This document shows, piece by piece, positions 1-8,509 of a stretch of 64,000 bases of DNA (the first letter of the stretch is position 1; each line of letters opens with the position of its first letter). The notes under the pieces are model-generated. The model was not told where the DNA came from and did not search any database. It saw nothing but the letters and a program-made list of their open reading frames with translations. Origin of the DNA: Bacteroides sp. GM023 (GTDB taxonomy: Bacteria; Bacteroidota; Bacteroidia; Bacteroidales; Bacteroidaceae); NCBI RefSeq assembly GCF_014750685.1, contig NZ_JAAXGE010000005.1:668981-732980 (forward strand), read 5' to 3'. A program made the translations under genes and the position numbers.

Positions 1-220
1 CTTTCAGCATGAAAGGATTTCCGAAGATATGATCCAAATGTAAGTGAGTATTCAGAAGATGCTTCACGGTCAGTCCGTTCGTGAGAATGAACTTCTTCAG
101 TGCTTGTTTCTCTTCTTCATAGAAACAGCCCGGATCAATGACGACTGCTTCTTTTGTTTCGTCCCATAATACGTAGCAATTTACGGGAAACATATTAAAT
201 TCAAACCTTTTTATTTTCAT
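1..220 (-). CDS. MBL-fold metallo-hydrolase, N-terminal part (cut by window edge)
   Basis: Read on the minus strand from an ATG at 220, this frame is open to base 1 (73 codons). It begins MKIKRFEFNMFPVNCYVLW, a glyoxalase II-like opening strand pattern. It reaches a THLHLDH segment about residues 60-66, which fits the HxHxDH zinc-binding motif of the metallo-beta-lactamase superfamily. Members hydrolyse thioesters or phosphoesters with two bound metal ions; the substrate cannot be told from the N terminus. The rest of the gene lies outside the window. It starts 43 bases downstream of the rsmG stop codon on the same strand, so the two may be co-transcribed. Confidence 0.85.
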   Translation of the reverse strand, partial: MKIKRFEFNMFPVNCYVLWDETKEAVVIDPGCFYEEEKQALKKFILTNGLTVKHLLNTHLHLDHIFGNPFMLK

Positions 221-262
221 GGTTCTTTTCTATGATTAAATCTTATTCGGAACTAATAGTCT

Positions 263-883
263 TTAAATCGGAACATATACCACTTTTTTAGTTTCAAAGA
301 ATTCTTCTTCGAAGTTATCGCTCAAACTGTGAATCATTGTCTTATGCTTGAACGGCATTGTCTCATGTTCCAGCTCACCGCCTTTGAGACAGATTAACCC
401 GTTTGGCAACGCGTTCTGCTGTTTGGAAGAAATATTCTTTTTGATAATCTTGATTAAATCCGTCAAAGGCATCACGGCACGGCTTACAACAAAGTCGAAT
501 GTACGTTTTTCCTCTTCTGCACGGGCATGGCGGAAAGTGACATTCTTCAGTCCGATGGCATTGGCTACTTCTGTCGCTACACGTACTTTTTTGCCGATGC
601 TGTCCACGAGATGAAACTTTGTTTCAGGAAATAATATAGCCAAAGGAATTCCGGGGAAACCGCCGCCAGTACCCAAGTCCATGACGCTGGTTCCGGAACG
701 GAACTGGATTACTTTGGCAATACCTAACGAATGGAGCACATGATGCTCATACAAATTCTCGATGTCCTTGCGCGAGATAACGTTGATTTTCGAATTCCAG
801 TCGATATAGAGGTCATATAGAGCCGCAAATTGTTTGCGTTGCTCTTCTGTCAGTTCAGGGAAGTATTTTTGTATGATTTCCAC
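263..883 (-). CDS. rsmG: 16S rRNA (guanine527-N7)-methyltransferase RsmG (GidB)
   Basis: This 206-residue protein matches RsmG in length and layout. It has an N-terminal helical part with the SRKDIENLYEHHVLHSL stretch, then the SAM-binding loop MDLGTGGGFPGIPLA near residues 68-82, and DSIGKKV after strand 2. RsmG uses S-adenosylmethionine to methylate N7 of G527 in the 530 loop of 16S rRNA in the cytosol; its loss gives low-level streptomycin resistance. The ATG at 883 gives the usual family start, MEIIQKYFPELT. It lies upstream of the MBL-fold gene on the same strand. Confidence 0.95.
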   Translation of the reverse strand: MEIIQKYFPELTEEQRKQFAALYDLYIDWNSKINVISRKDIENLYEHHVLHSLGIAKVIQFRSGTSVMDLGTGGGFPGIPLAILFPETKFHLVDSIGKKVRVATEVANAIGLKNVTFRHARAEEEKRTFDFVVSRAVMPLTDLIKIIKKNISSKQQNALPNGLICLKGGELEHETMPFKHKTMIHSLSDNFEEEFFETKKVVYVPI

Positions 884-1001
884 TTTTATTAATTACAAAT
901 TACTGATTATAAATTATAGTAAATGAATATCCTTTATATATTACTATTTGCGTAGTAACAACAGGATATTCATTGGTGTTCTGCTCTTTTATGAAGTTTA
1001 A

Positions 1002-1850
1002 TTATTTCAGTTCTCCTAAAATAGGGTTACTGCCAAGAAGATGTTCCATCATGGAGAATGGAATCGTCACCTTCACCGGCCCCATGGAATAAGGGGTAAT
1101 ATCATATACATTATAATAGAAGGTAACGCCTTCTTTGCTTAGATAGAAATTCTCGGTCGGGGTAATGTCTCCGGTTGAAGCATATCCCATGTCTTCCAAA
1201 GCTTCGTGAGTCGTCACTTTGTTGTCAGCCATGAGTTGGTTCCAAATCAGGTCGGTCAATGAGTCTTTGTAATCTCCGACGAAGATGTCGTCAAGATGAA
1301 GTGGGCGCATCAGGGTAAGATCCATATTCAGATAAGTTGTCATATAGATGCCGTGTGCACCGCCGGTGTATTCATTATAGTCGATACGATACACAAGCAA
1401 GTCTTTCTCATACAGTTGCACATGGCTTTCGATACCCTTATAATAAGAATACCAGGCACCGATGGAAGCTTCGTCTTCCTTGTCCTTTTCGTCCTCAGTA
1501 TACATCGGCTCTAAGTCACGACGATACTCGCTGACATAATTTTCCGTATATTGTTTTATCACTTCTTCCGGTTTTTCCCCGATATACTTATCGCCGAAAC
1601 AGGCAGAAATGAAATAAGCATTCAAACTGTCTTTCAGCATATTGTCCGATGACTTGACGGGATAGGCGAAATTGATAATAATATTACAAGCCGGTTTGGC
1701 TGTATCGTTGAACAGGTGTGCCGTCTTATTCACCTGAATACTATCGAACTGCAACGCACCTGTATTTTTGTTCATCTTGTCATGACAAGAAAACAAAAAA
1801 CCGCTTACCGAAAGTATAATAGCAAGCAGACTGACATATTGTTTTTTCAT
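1002..1850 (-). CDS. DUF3298/DUF4163 (RsiV-like) lipoprotein
   Basis: A 282-residue protein with a lipoprotein signal: charged start MKKQ, hydrophobic core, and Cys at residue 22 in the context GFLFSC. The mature part holds the TGGAHGIY motif (about residues 163-170) typical of the DUF3298 domain found in RsiV-type anti-sigma factors. Ahead of it is a DUF4163-like region. There is no transmembrane segment or anti-sigma helix after the signal, so a regulatory role is not supported. Such proteins are probably envelope lipoproteins of unknown function. It is a single gene, followed downstream by rsmG after a 118-base gap. Confidence 0.85.
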   Translation of the reverse strand: MKKQYVSLLAIILSVSGFLFSCHDKMNKNTGALQFDSIQVNKTAHLFNDTAKPACNIIINFAYPVKSSDNMLKDSLNAYFISACFGDKYIGEKPEEVIKQYTENYVSEYRRDLEPMYTEDEKDKEDEASIGAWYSYYKGIESHVQLYEKDLLVYRIDYNEYTGGAHGIYMTTYLNMDLTLMRPLHLDDIFVGDYKDSLTDLIWNQLMADNKVTTHEALEDMGYASTGDITPTENFYLSKEGVTFYYNVYDITPYSMGPVKVTIPFSMMEHLLGSNPILGELK

Positions 1851-2046
1851 ACTCGTTTTTTCTATAAATTACACATTTGCTGTTTCATTCACTATTGACA
1901 AATATAGATGAAATTCATGAATCGGACTAATAAAAACAGAAAAATATTCAGATGATTTCTCTGATTGGGTTGGCTTATCGGATAGTGTTGGTCTGGTGAA
2001 AGATTCAAGATTGGCAAATTCGACCTGCAAGCTCTCATTTGCCTGT

Positions 2047-2310
2047 GTTCGTTTGTCGGTTAGAATGCCTTTTTCTAGCCGTATATTAAGTTGTTTATAC
2101 GGCTTGCTTAAGGTGTTTTTGCGGTTTGCTTAATGTGCTTTTACGGCAATAATAACTTGTTTTACGTACATGAGCCGTTTGCTTCACGTACGAGAGCTTG
2201 AAAGTACACGTACGTCATCCGAATACTTCACATACGTGAAACGAGAACGTAGTACCTGCAAAGTACATTAGTAGCGGCATGTATGTATACTAAGCCTACC
2301 GGCTTTTGTT
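2047..2310. repeat. Degenerate tandem array, 22-bp period, ACG/ACGTACG core
   Basis: Writing the sequence in rows of 22 from 2091 lines up similar units. Rows at 2091, 2113, 2135, 2157 and 2179 begin TTGTTT, GTGTTT, GTGCTT, TTGTTT and TTGCTT. The rows from 2069 and 2091 both end TTAAG. The middle of the rows carries ACGG or GCGG at 2091-2156, and then ACGTAC, ACGTACG, ACGTACGT and ACATACGTG at 2157-2244. The pattern fades towards 2310 and is weak before 2069. No unit is an exact copy of another. The function is unknown. It is not a CRISPR array, because there is no constant repeat and no spacers. Confidence 0.6.
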
Positions 2311-2494
2311 TTAATTCCCTGCATCATCTGTAGAGAACATAGCCACAAACGACAGCTTTCATGAAAGAAAAAGACGCAAAAGCTCAATCTTCCGGTCAAA
2401 AAGGGTATTCTTAACTAATTGTAATATAGGAACTGGCTTATATGTTAATGTGCTGACAATGAGTTGTATAAATGGCAGGGCGGTGATTGATAAA

Positions 2495-2628
2495 GTGATA
2501 ATAGAAAGCTTTGTTTTTTCTATTATCACCTTATTATCACTTTCTATTGTCACCAAATTACTTTTGATTTTCAGTGCGTTAAGCTATAAAAGTGACAAGT
2601 GACAATAAAAAGAGAGTTTTGAAACTCT
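2495..2628. repeat. Hairpin and short-repeat cluster
   Basis: GTGATAATAGAAA at 2495-2507 is the exact reverse complement of TTTCTATTATCAC at 2517-2529, leaving a 9-base loop. TTTCTATTATCACC (2517-2530) recurs with one change at 2541-2554. A related complementary stretch, GTGACAATAAAAAG, lies near 2599. A perfect small palindrome, AGAGTTTTGAAACTCT, occupies 2613-2628. The cluster lies about 50 bases downstream of the YecH-family gene on the minus strand. It may terminate or stabilise that transcript, but there is no clear T-run. Confidence 0.55.
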
Positions 2629-2679
2629 ATGAAGCGATGATTGAAAAACAACTTGCCACACTTGAATGAAAGAAAAAAA

Positions 2680-2913
2680 TCAGTGGTTGCAAACCTTTGT
2701 TATATCTACCGTAAATCCATTTTCAGCAGGCATAAATTTCCCCTTCATCTTAAGAAATTCTATAAGGGTATCCACATCCATATCTTCTGCCGAACAAGCG
2801 TAGAAGTGTTGTTGTTCACCAAACTTTTCAATGATTGCTGCTCGCAATGATGATTCTGAGTAACTATTTCCTTCCATCATGTGGAGGACTTCATGTGCAT
2901 GTAACTGTTCCAT
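2680..2913 (-). CDS. YecH-family (DUF2492) small metal-binding protein
   Basis: This 77-residue protein resembles E. coli YecH along its whole length. It has an N-terminal HAHEVLHMM, then the AIIEKFGEQQHFYACSAEDM region, then KGKFMPAENGFTVD, and ends in a Cys-x-His tail (VCNH). The His and Cys residues (HAHEVLH, YAC, CNH) are the likely metal ligands, and the family is described as metal-binding. It is soluble with no signal peptide, so probably cytosolic. Its TATCTTTG-type box lies at 2931-2938 on the minus strand. It diverges from the metal-handling genes starting at 3040, which fits a role in metal handling, but this is inference. Confidence 0.85.
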   Translation of the reverse strand: MEQLHAHEVLHMMEGNSYSESSLRAAIIEKFGEQQHFYACSAEDMDVDTLIEFLKMKGKFMPAENGFTVDITKVCNH

Positions 2914-3039
2914 AATCTATCTTTTTGCTGCAAAGATAGGGAAGGACGGACTTATAAATTGTAACATATGTGACATTCTTCTTCTTTTTCGGTAAAATAT
3001 GCATTTATTTTGATTTTATTATTATCTTTGTCCCTTGAT

Positions 3040-3438
3040 ATGAAAAGGTTAGCTTACATAACAGCATTGGTTCTTTCCCTCTTGATTATCTATTCAGGGG
3101 CGGGAGTATCTATCGTGCACTATTGTTGTGCCCGTTGCGAGACGGTGCAAAGTTGTTGTGACACAGGCTGTCCGAAATGTAAGAAAACTCATACATGCGA
3201 CTCAAAGAAAGATTGTAAAGCGAAAGGATGTACGGCTACTATCTATAAACTGGACTTGATGAAACATACTACCGAACTGAATGTTTCTGCTCCGGTAGTT
3301 GATCTTTTTTGTGCGCAGTTCTGCTATCTGTTGACTTTTACCTATTCAGATAATCCGGTAGAGTATGATACTCTCACCTCGCCGCCACCTCTCTGTTCTC
3401 GACAGAAGCTGGCGCTATATTCCACCTATATTATTTAG
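3040..3438 (+). CDS. HYC_CC_PP family small cysteine-rich secreted protein
   Basis: I choose the ATG at 3040 (MKRLAYITALVLSLLI) because a TATCTTTG box at 3023-3030 lies inside the longer TTG-initiated frame and a clean signal peptide starts here. The product is 132 residues with a hydrophobic N-terminal segment, then VHYC, repeated CC pairs (YCC, SCC), CPKC and a PPPLC near the C terminus. These are the motifs that give the HYC_CC_PP family its name. Members sit next to TonB-dependent receptors in Bacteroidota. The many Cys residues and the downstream HMA protein and CopA suggest envelope metal binding. A direct function has not been shown to my knowledge. Confidence 0.8.
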   Translation: MKRLAYITALVLSLLIIYSGAGVSIVHYCCARCETVQSCCDTGCPKCKKTHTCDSKKDCKAKGCTATIYKLDLMKHTTELNVSAPVVDLFCAQFCYLLTFTYSDNPVEYDTLTSPPPLCSRQKLALYSTYII

Positions 3439-3506
3439 CCACTAAATCTTCTTTTTAGGAACTTTACTTTCTGCTGCATTAAAGCAGGAAAGTGAGGTGT
3501 AATTGA

Positions 3507-3542
3507 ATGCAACTTAGTTGCATGAGAAATGACTTAATTTTG
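3507..3542 (+). promoter_or_regulatory. Dyad plus -7 box in front of the metal-uptake/efflux operon
   Basis: A perfect 7-bp dyad, ATGCAAC-TTA-GTTGCAT, occupies 3507-3523. Twelve bases downstream is TAATTTTG (3535-3542), which fits the Bacteroides -7 consensus TAnnTTTG; the receptor ATG is at 3568. No good TTTG -33 box lies at the right distance, so the dyad may take the place of the -33 element and bind an activator or repressor. That role is inference. Confidence 0.55.
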
Positions 3543-3567
3543 TATCTCGAAAGAAAGTTTAGAAAGA

Positions 3568-5790
3568 ATGAAATATATGATAATAGGACTGTTCCTGTTG
3601 TTTGCCGGCAATATGCATGCGCAAGTACACGGAACGGTAAAAGATAGCACCGGAGAAGTTATTCCGGGAGCAAACGTGTTTTGGATGAATACGGGACAAG
3701 GCGTGACTACTAAGGAAGATGGAAGTTTTTCTATTGCCAAACCTTCGAAAAGCCATATGTTGATAGTTAGTTTTATCGGTTTTCAGAACGATACGATTCA
3801 TGTGAACGGCAGGAATCAGAAGCTGGATGTCGTGCTTCGTGATGGAGTAGAACTGAATGAAGTAAATGTAGTCAGTCGAAAACTGGGAACTATGAAACTA
3901 CGCAGTAGCGTGATGAATGAAGATATGATAAGCAGTGCTGAGTTGAGCAGAGCCGCTTGTTGTAACCTGGGAGAAAGTTTCGTGACGAATCCTTCGGTCG
4001 ATGTGAGTTATTCCGATGCGGCAACGGGAGCCAAGCAAATCAAATTGTTGGGGCTGTCTGGTACTTATGTACAGATGCTGACGGAAAATATTCCGAACTA
4101 TCGTGGGGCTGCTGCTCCTTATGGTTTGGGCTATGTCCCCGGGCCATGGATGCAGAGCATACAGGTTTCCAAAGGAACTTCTTCCGTGAAGAACGGCTAT
4201 GAAGCCATTACAGGACAGATTAATGTCGAGTTCAAGAAACCCCAATTGCCGGAAGCTGACTGGGTATCCGCCAATCTTTTCGCAAGTACTACCAATCGTT
4301 ATGAAGCTAATGCGGATGCCACGCTGAAAATCTCCAAACGTTGGAGCACCTCTCTGCTGGCACATTATGAAAACGAGACGAAAGCTCACGATGGTAATGA
4401 CGACGGATTTGTGGATATTCCGCAGGTAGAGCAATATAATGTGTGGAACCGATGGGCATATATGGGCGACCATTATGTCTTTCAGGCAGGTATCAAAGCC
4501 CTTTCCGAAACACGTACCAGCGGACAAGCCAATCATGGCGGAATGCATTTTGACAACCCTTATAAAGTGAACATTGATACGGAACGCTATGAATTCTTCA
4601 CCAAGAACGCCTATATATTCAATAAGGAGAAGAATACCAACCTGGCTTTGATTCTCTCTGCCAGTTTACATAATCAGGATGCCAATTACGGACTGAAACT
4701 CTATAACGTAGACCAAACCAATGTTTACGCTTCATTGATGTTCGAAACGGAGTTCAATAAGCAGAACAGCTTCTCCGCAGGATTAAGTTTCAATTATGAT
4801 GCTTACGACCAACACTACCGTTTGGAAAACAACGTGGATAACCTTCCTCTCAAAGCCTTTGAGAAAGAAGCCGTTCCCGGAGCTTACGTGCAGTACACTT
4901 TGAATCTGAATGACCAATGGATGCTGATGGCAGGTCTTCGCGGAGATTATAGCAATGAGCATGGATTCTTTGTAACTCCCCGTGCGCACCTCAAATACAA
5001 TCCGAATGAGTATGTAAACTTCCGTCTCTCTGCCGGAAAAGGCTACCGGACGAATCATGTACTGGCAGAAAATAACTATTTGCTCTCCAGCAGCCGTAAA
5101 GTAGATATTGCAAAGAATCTGGATATGGAAGAAGCATGGAACTATGGCGCAAGTGTATCTACCTACATCCCGATATTCGGTAAAACACTGAATATAAATG
5201 CCGAATACTACTATACGGACTTCCTAAAACAAGTGGTAGTAGATATGGATAGCAATCCCCACGGAGTCTCTTTCTATAACCTGGACGGTCGTTCATATTC
5301 GCACGTATTCCAGGTAGAAGCAAGCTATCCGTTCTTCAAAGGATTCACCTTGACAGGCGCTTACCGACTGACGGATGCGCAAACTACTTACAAAGGTGAG
5401 CGGATGGAAAGACCTTTGACCAGTAAATACAAAGGATTATTGACTGCCTCATACCAAACTCCACTAGGAATATGGCAATTTGACGCAACGCTGCAATTGA
5501 ATGGCGGCGGCAGAATGCCTTCCCCTTACGAACTTGGAGACGGGCAACTGTCATGGAGTCGCCGTTATGGCAGCTTTGAGCAACTAAGCTTGCAAGTAAC
5601 CCGTTATTTCCGTCGCTGGTCTATCTACGTAGGGGGCGAGAACCTGACTAACTTCAAGCAGAAGAACCCGATTATCGACGCAGCCAATCCCTGGGGAGAT
5701 AACTTTGATTCCACGATGATATGGGGACCGATGCACGGTGCAAAGGCATATATCGGATTGCGTTTCAACCTGGCTAGAAATAGTGAATAA
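3568..5790 (+). CDS. TonB-dependent receptor with CarboxypepD_reg-like domain, metal-type
   Basis: A 740-residue outer-membrane receptor. It has a signal peptide (about 1-19, ending MHAQ), a carboxypeptidase regulatory-like beta-sandwich (about 20-105, with VIPGANVFW and TKEDGSFSI), a plug domain (about 115-220, ending NGYEAITGQINVEFK), and a 22-strand barrel ending GLRFNLARNSE. It imports a ligand across the outer membrane with energy from TonB-ExbBD. It is shorter than a SusC protein and lacks a SusD partner. The adjacent HMA protein and CopA suggest a copper or other heavy-metal ligand. The spacing to the next gene is 39 bases, so co-transcription is likely. Confidence 0.88.
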   Translation: MKYMIIGLFLLFAGNMHAQVHGTVKDSTGEVIPGANVFWMNTGQGVTTKEDGSFSIAKPSKSHMLIVSFIGFQNDTIHVNGRNQKLDVVLRDGVELNEVNVVSRKLGTMKLRSSVMNEDMISSAELSRAACCNLGESFVTNPSVDVSYSDAATGAKQIKLLGLSGTYVQMLTENIPNYRGAAAPYGLGYVPGPWMQSIQVSKGTSSVKNGYEAITGQINVEFKKPQLPEADWVSANLFASTTNRYEANADATLKISKRWSTSLLAHYENETKAHDGNDDGFVDIPQVEQYNVWNRWAYMGDHYVFQAGIKALSETRTSGQANHGGMHFDNPYKVNIDTERYEFFTKNAYIFNKEKNTNLALILSASLHNQDANYGLKLYNVDQTNVYASLMFETEFNKQNSFSAGLSFNYDAYDQHYRLENNVDNLPLKAFEKEAVPGAYVQYTLNLNDQWMLMAGLRGDYSNEHGFFVTPRAHLKYNPNEYVNFRLSAGKGYRTNHVLAENNYLLSSSRKVDIAKNLDMEEAWNYGASVSTYIPIFGKTLNINAEYYYTDFLKQVVVDMDSNPHGVSFYNLDGRSYSHVFQVEASYPFFKGFTLTGAYRLTDAQTTYKGERMERPLTSKYKGLLTASYQTPLGIWQFDATLQLNGGGRMPSPYELGDGQLSWSRRYGSFEQLSLQVTRYFRRWSIYVGGENLTNFKQKNPIIDAANPWGDNFDSTMIWGPMHGAKAYIGLRFNLARNSE

Positions 5791-5829
5791 AAATAAAAAG
5801 AATAACTTACATTTAAACTAATAAGAAAA

Positions 5830-6153
5830 ATGAGAACAAAAAGATGGATGGTCACTTGCGTGGTGGCTCTTTTGAGTGTAGCTGCCGTAATGGCGAAAGA
5901 TATTCGTGTAGTAGTATTCAAAGTGACTCAGATGCATTGCGAAAACTGTGAAAAGAAAGTGAAGGACAACATGCGTTTTGAGAAAGGTCTGAAAGATGTT
6001 TCCACTGTTGTGAAAGACCGGACTGTCACTATCACATACGATGCTGAAAAGACAAATGTAAAGAACTTGCAAGCGGGATTCAAGAAGTTCAATTATGAAG
6101 CCGAATTTGTGAAAGAAACGAAGAAGGACGATAAGAAAGCGGATAAGAAGTAA
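5830..6153 (+). CDS. Secreted heavy-metal-associated (HMA) domain protein
   Basis: This 107-residue protein has a signal peptide (MRTKRWMVTCVVALLSVAAV, cleavage near MAKD) followed by one HMA domain. The metal motif is MHCENC, close to the usual MxCxxC, and the fold continues through VSTVVKDRTVTITYDAEKT. The C terminus is a Lys-rich tail (KKDDKKADKK). HMA domains bind Cu(I) or similar soft metals with the two Cys residues. Its place between the receptor and the CopA ATPase suggests a periplasmic metal carrier. Confidence 0.85.
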   Translation: MRTKRWMVTCVVALLSVAAVMAKDIRVVVFKVTQMHCENCEKKVKDNMRFEKGLKDVSTVVKDRTVTITYDAEKTNVKNLQAGFKKFNYEAEFVKETKKDDKKADKK

Positions 6154-6257
6154 TTGAACAAATACCCGTATTGGCTTGTTTCTATAAGTAAATAATGGTC
6201 TTTTCCTGTTCCTCTGACAAGGAATGTGGGAAAGACCGCAAAATAATAATTATATAT

Positions 6258-8474
6258 ATGGGTAATATAGTAAAAAAAGCATTTCCCGTGCTCAATATGC
6301 ATTGTGCGGGGTGTGCTAATAATGTAGAAAAAACAGTAAGGAAATTGCCGGGAGTCACAGAGGCTTCCGTCAATTTTGCCACCAATACGCTGACAATTTC
6401 TTACGAGAAAGATAAACTGACTCCCGGAGAAATCCGTGCGGCAGTGCTTTCAGCAGGTTACGACCTGATTGTAGAAGAAGCCCATAAGGAGGAACGTCAG
6501 GAAGAAGAGCAGCATAAACGCTACGTTCGCTTGAAACGGAAAGTGATTGGTGCATGGATTTTGGTAGTACCATTGCTGGTATTCTCCATGATATTGATGC
6601 ATATGCCATACTCTAACGAGATTCAGTTGGTACTAACTATCCCTGTCATGGTCTTTTTCGGTGGTGGCTTCTTTACCGGAGCCTGGAAGCAGGCAAAGAT
6701 AGGGCGGAGCAATATGGATACTTTGGTTGCACTTAGTACTTCCATTGCATTTCTGTTCAGCTTGTTTAATACCTTCTTCCCCGAATTCTGGTATGCCCGT
6801 GGATTGGAGCCGCACGTTTATTATGAAGCTTCTGCGGTAATTATCGCCTTCGTGCTGACCGGAAAACTGATGGAAGAGCGTGCGAAAGGAAATACATCTA
6901 CCGCTATCCGCAAACTGATGGGTATGCAACCTAAAGTAGCCCGTGTCCTGCGTAACGGAGTAGAGGAAGAGATTCTGATTGAGCAACTGCAAGTCGGTGA
7001 TTTGGTAGTCGTTCGTCCGGGAGAGCAGATACCTGTAGACGGTAAACTTTCCGAAGGCGATTCATATGTCGATGAAAGTATGATTAGCGGTGAGCCTATT
7101 CCGGTAGAAAAGAAGAAAGGCGATAAAGTATTGGCGGGAACTATCAATCAGCGCGGTTCGTTCATTATCAGCGCGGCACAAGTCGGCAGTGAGACGGTAT
7201 TGGCGCGTATCATCCATATGGTACAGGAAGCGCAGGGCAGTAAAGCGCCCGTACAGCGTATCGTTGACCGTATAACCGGCATTTTTGTACCTGTCGTGCT
7301 TGGTATTGCCATCCTGACATTTATCCTATGGATTACCATTGGCGGTAGCGAATATATATCTTATGGAGTTCTGTCCGCCGTGTCTGTTCTCGTGATTGCC
7401 TGTCCGTGTGCTTTAGGGCTTGCCACGCCAACCGCATTGATGGTAGGAATCGGCAAGGCAGCCAGTCAGCATATACTGATTAAAGACGCCGTCGCTTTGG
7501 AACAAATGCGCAAGGTCGATGTCGTAATATTGGATAAGACCGGAACACTGACCGAAGGTCATCCCACAGCTACCGGATGGTTATGGGCGCAATCGCAGGA
7601 ACCGCATTATAAAGATATACTCCTCGCTGCGGAAATGAAATCGGAACATCCTCTTGCCGGTGCCATAGTCGCTGCGCTTCAGGACGAGGAAAAGATAACT
7701 CCCGCCAAATTGGATAGCTTTGAAAGTATCACAGGAAAAGGCATAAAAGTTTCCTATCAGGGACAAGTGTACTGGGTAGGAAGCCATAAACTTTTAAGGG
7801 ATTTCAGCGCTACGATGAGTGATGTAATGGCTGATATGTTGGTTCGCTATGAATCGGACGGTAATGGCATCATCTACTTTGGTCGTGAGAATGAACTATT
7901 GGCTATTATTGCTGTTTCCGACCCGATAAAGGCGACCTCTGCTGAAGCAGTGAAAGAACTGAAGCGCCAGGGTATCGACATCTGTATGCTGACCGGTGAC
8001 GGACAACGGACAGCCTTGGCTGTTGCTTCCCATTTGGGAATCGAACGTTTTGTTGCTGACGCATTGCCGGACGATAAAGCCGAATTTGTGCGTGAACTGC
8101 AATTACAGGGAAAGAAAGTCGCTATGGTAGGTGACGGAATCAATGACTCGCAAGCCTTGGCATTAGCTGACGTCAGCATTGCTATGGGAAAAGGTACGGA
8201 TATTGCCATGGACGTTGCCATGGTAACTTTAATGACATCCGACCTGCTGTTGCTTCCTAAAGCCTTCCTGTTATCGAAACAGACAGTCAAACTGATTCAT
8301 CAGAACCTCTTTTGGGCATTTATTTATAATCTGATAGGTATTCCTATCGCTGCCGGAATCCTGTTCCCATTGAATGGATTGTTGCTGAACCCGATGTTGG
8401 CAAGTGCCGCTATGGCTTTCTCCAGTGTGAGTGTGGTGCTCAATTCACTGAGTTTGGGAAAAAGAAGATTATAA
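6258..8474 (+). CDS. copA: Copper-translocating P1B-type ATPase (CopA family)
   Basis: I take the ATG at 6258 (MGNIVKKAFPVLNMHCAGC), giving 738 residues; an in-frame ATG at 6195 would only add an unrelated leader. One N-terminal HMA domain carries MHCAGC. Eight membrane helices are expected, with the transport motif ACPCALG about residue 381. The phosphorylation site DKTGTLTEG is about 425, SEHPLAGA (the HP motif) about 461, and GDGINDSQALA about 625. CPC-type pumps export Cu(I) or Ag(I) from the cytosol at the cost of ATP. The gene closes the metal set and converges on an AraC regulator. Confidence 0.92.
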   Translation: MGNIVKKAFPVLNMHCAGCANNVEKTVRKLPGVTEASVNFATNTLTISYEKDKLTPGEIRAAVLSAGYDLIVEEAHKEERQEEEQHKRYVRLKRKVIGAWILVVPLLVFSMILMHMPYSNEIQLVLTIPVMVFFGGGFFTGAWKQAKIGRSNMDTLVALSTSIAFLFSLFNTFFPEFWYARGLEPHVYYEASAVIIAFVLTGKLMEERAKGNTSTAIRKLMGMQPKVARVLRNGVEEEILIEQLQVGDLVVVRPGEQIPVDGKLSEGDSYVDESMISGEPIPVEKKKGDKVLAGTINQRGSFIISAAQVGSETVLARIIHMVQEAQGSKAPVQRIVDRITGIFVPVVLGIAILTFILWITIGGSEYISYGVLSAVSVLVIACPCALGLATPTALMVGIGKAASQHILIKDAVALEQMRKVDVVILDKTGTLTEGHPTATGWLWAQSQEPHYKDILLAAEMKSEHPLAGAIVAALQDEEKITPAKLDSFESITGKGIKVSYQGQVYWVGSHKLLRDFSATMSDVMADMLVRYESDGNGIIYFGRENELLAIIAVSDPIKATSAEAVKELKRQGIDICMLTGDGQRTALAVASHLGIERFVADALPDDKAEFVRELQLQGKKVAMVGDGINDSQALALADVSIAMGKGTDIAMDVAMVTLMTSDLLLLPKAFLLSKQTVKLIHQNLFWAFIYNLIGIPIAAGILFPLNGLLLNPMLASAAMAFSSVSVVLNSLSLGKRRL

Positions 8475-8509
8475 TTGGCGATGGTTCAAAATAAATAATT
8501 CTTTTTTAT

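Larger units (their letters stand above)
1851..2679. other. Gene-poor stretch with repeats between lipoprotein and YecH-family gene
   Basis: I find no convincing gene in these 829 bases. Bases 2047-2310 hold a degenerate 22-bp-period array and 2495-2628 hold hairpins and short repeats; both are listed separately. In 1851-2046 and 2311-2494 I see nothing. The only open frames (for example 2359-2556 minus, 65 codons) run through the hairpins, match no family known to me, and are low-complexity hydrophobic. Confidence 0.6.

Noticed and set aside
2359..2556. 65-codon minus-strand frame in the gene-poor stretch
   Set aside because: It reads through the hairpin cluster, is low in complexity and matches nothing I recognise.
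3898..4548. 216-codon minus-strand frame inside the TonB-dependent receptor
   Set aside because: The receptor frame has a clear domain order over the same bases; the minus frame has none.
6195..6257. Upstream ATG extension of the CopA gene
   Set aside because: The added residues (MVFSCSSDKECGKDRK...) do not match CopA N termini, while the ATG at 6258 begins directly before the HMA domain.
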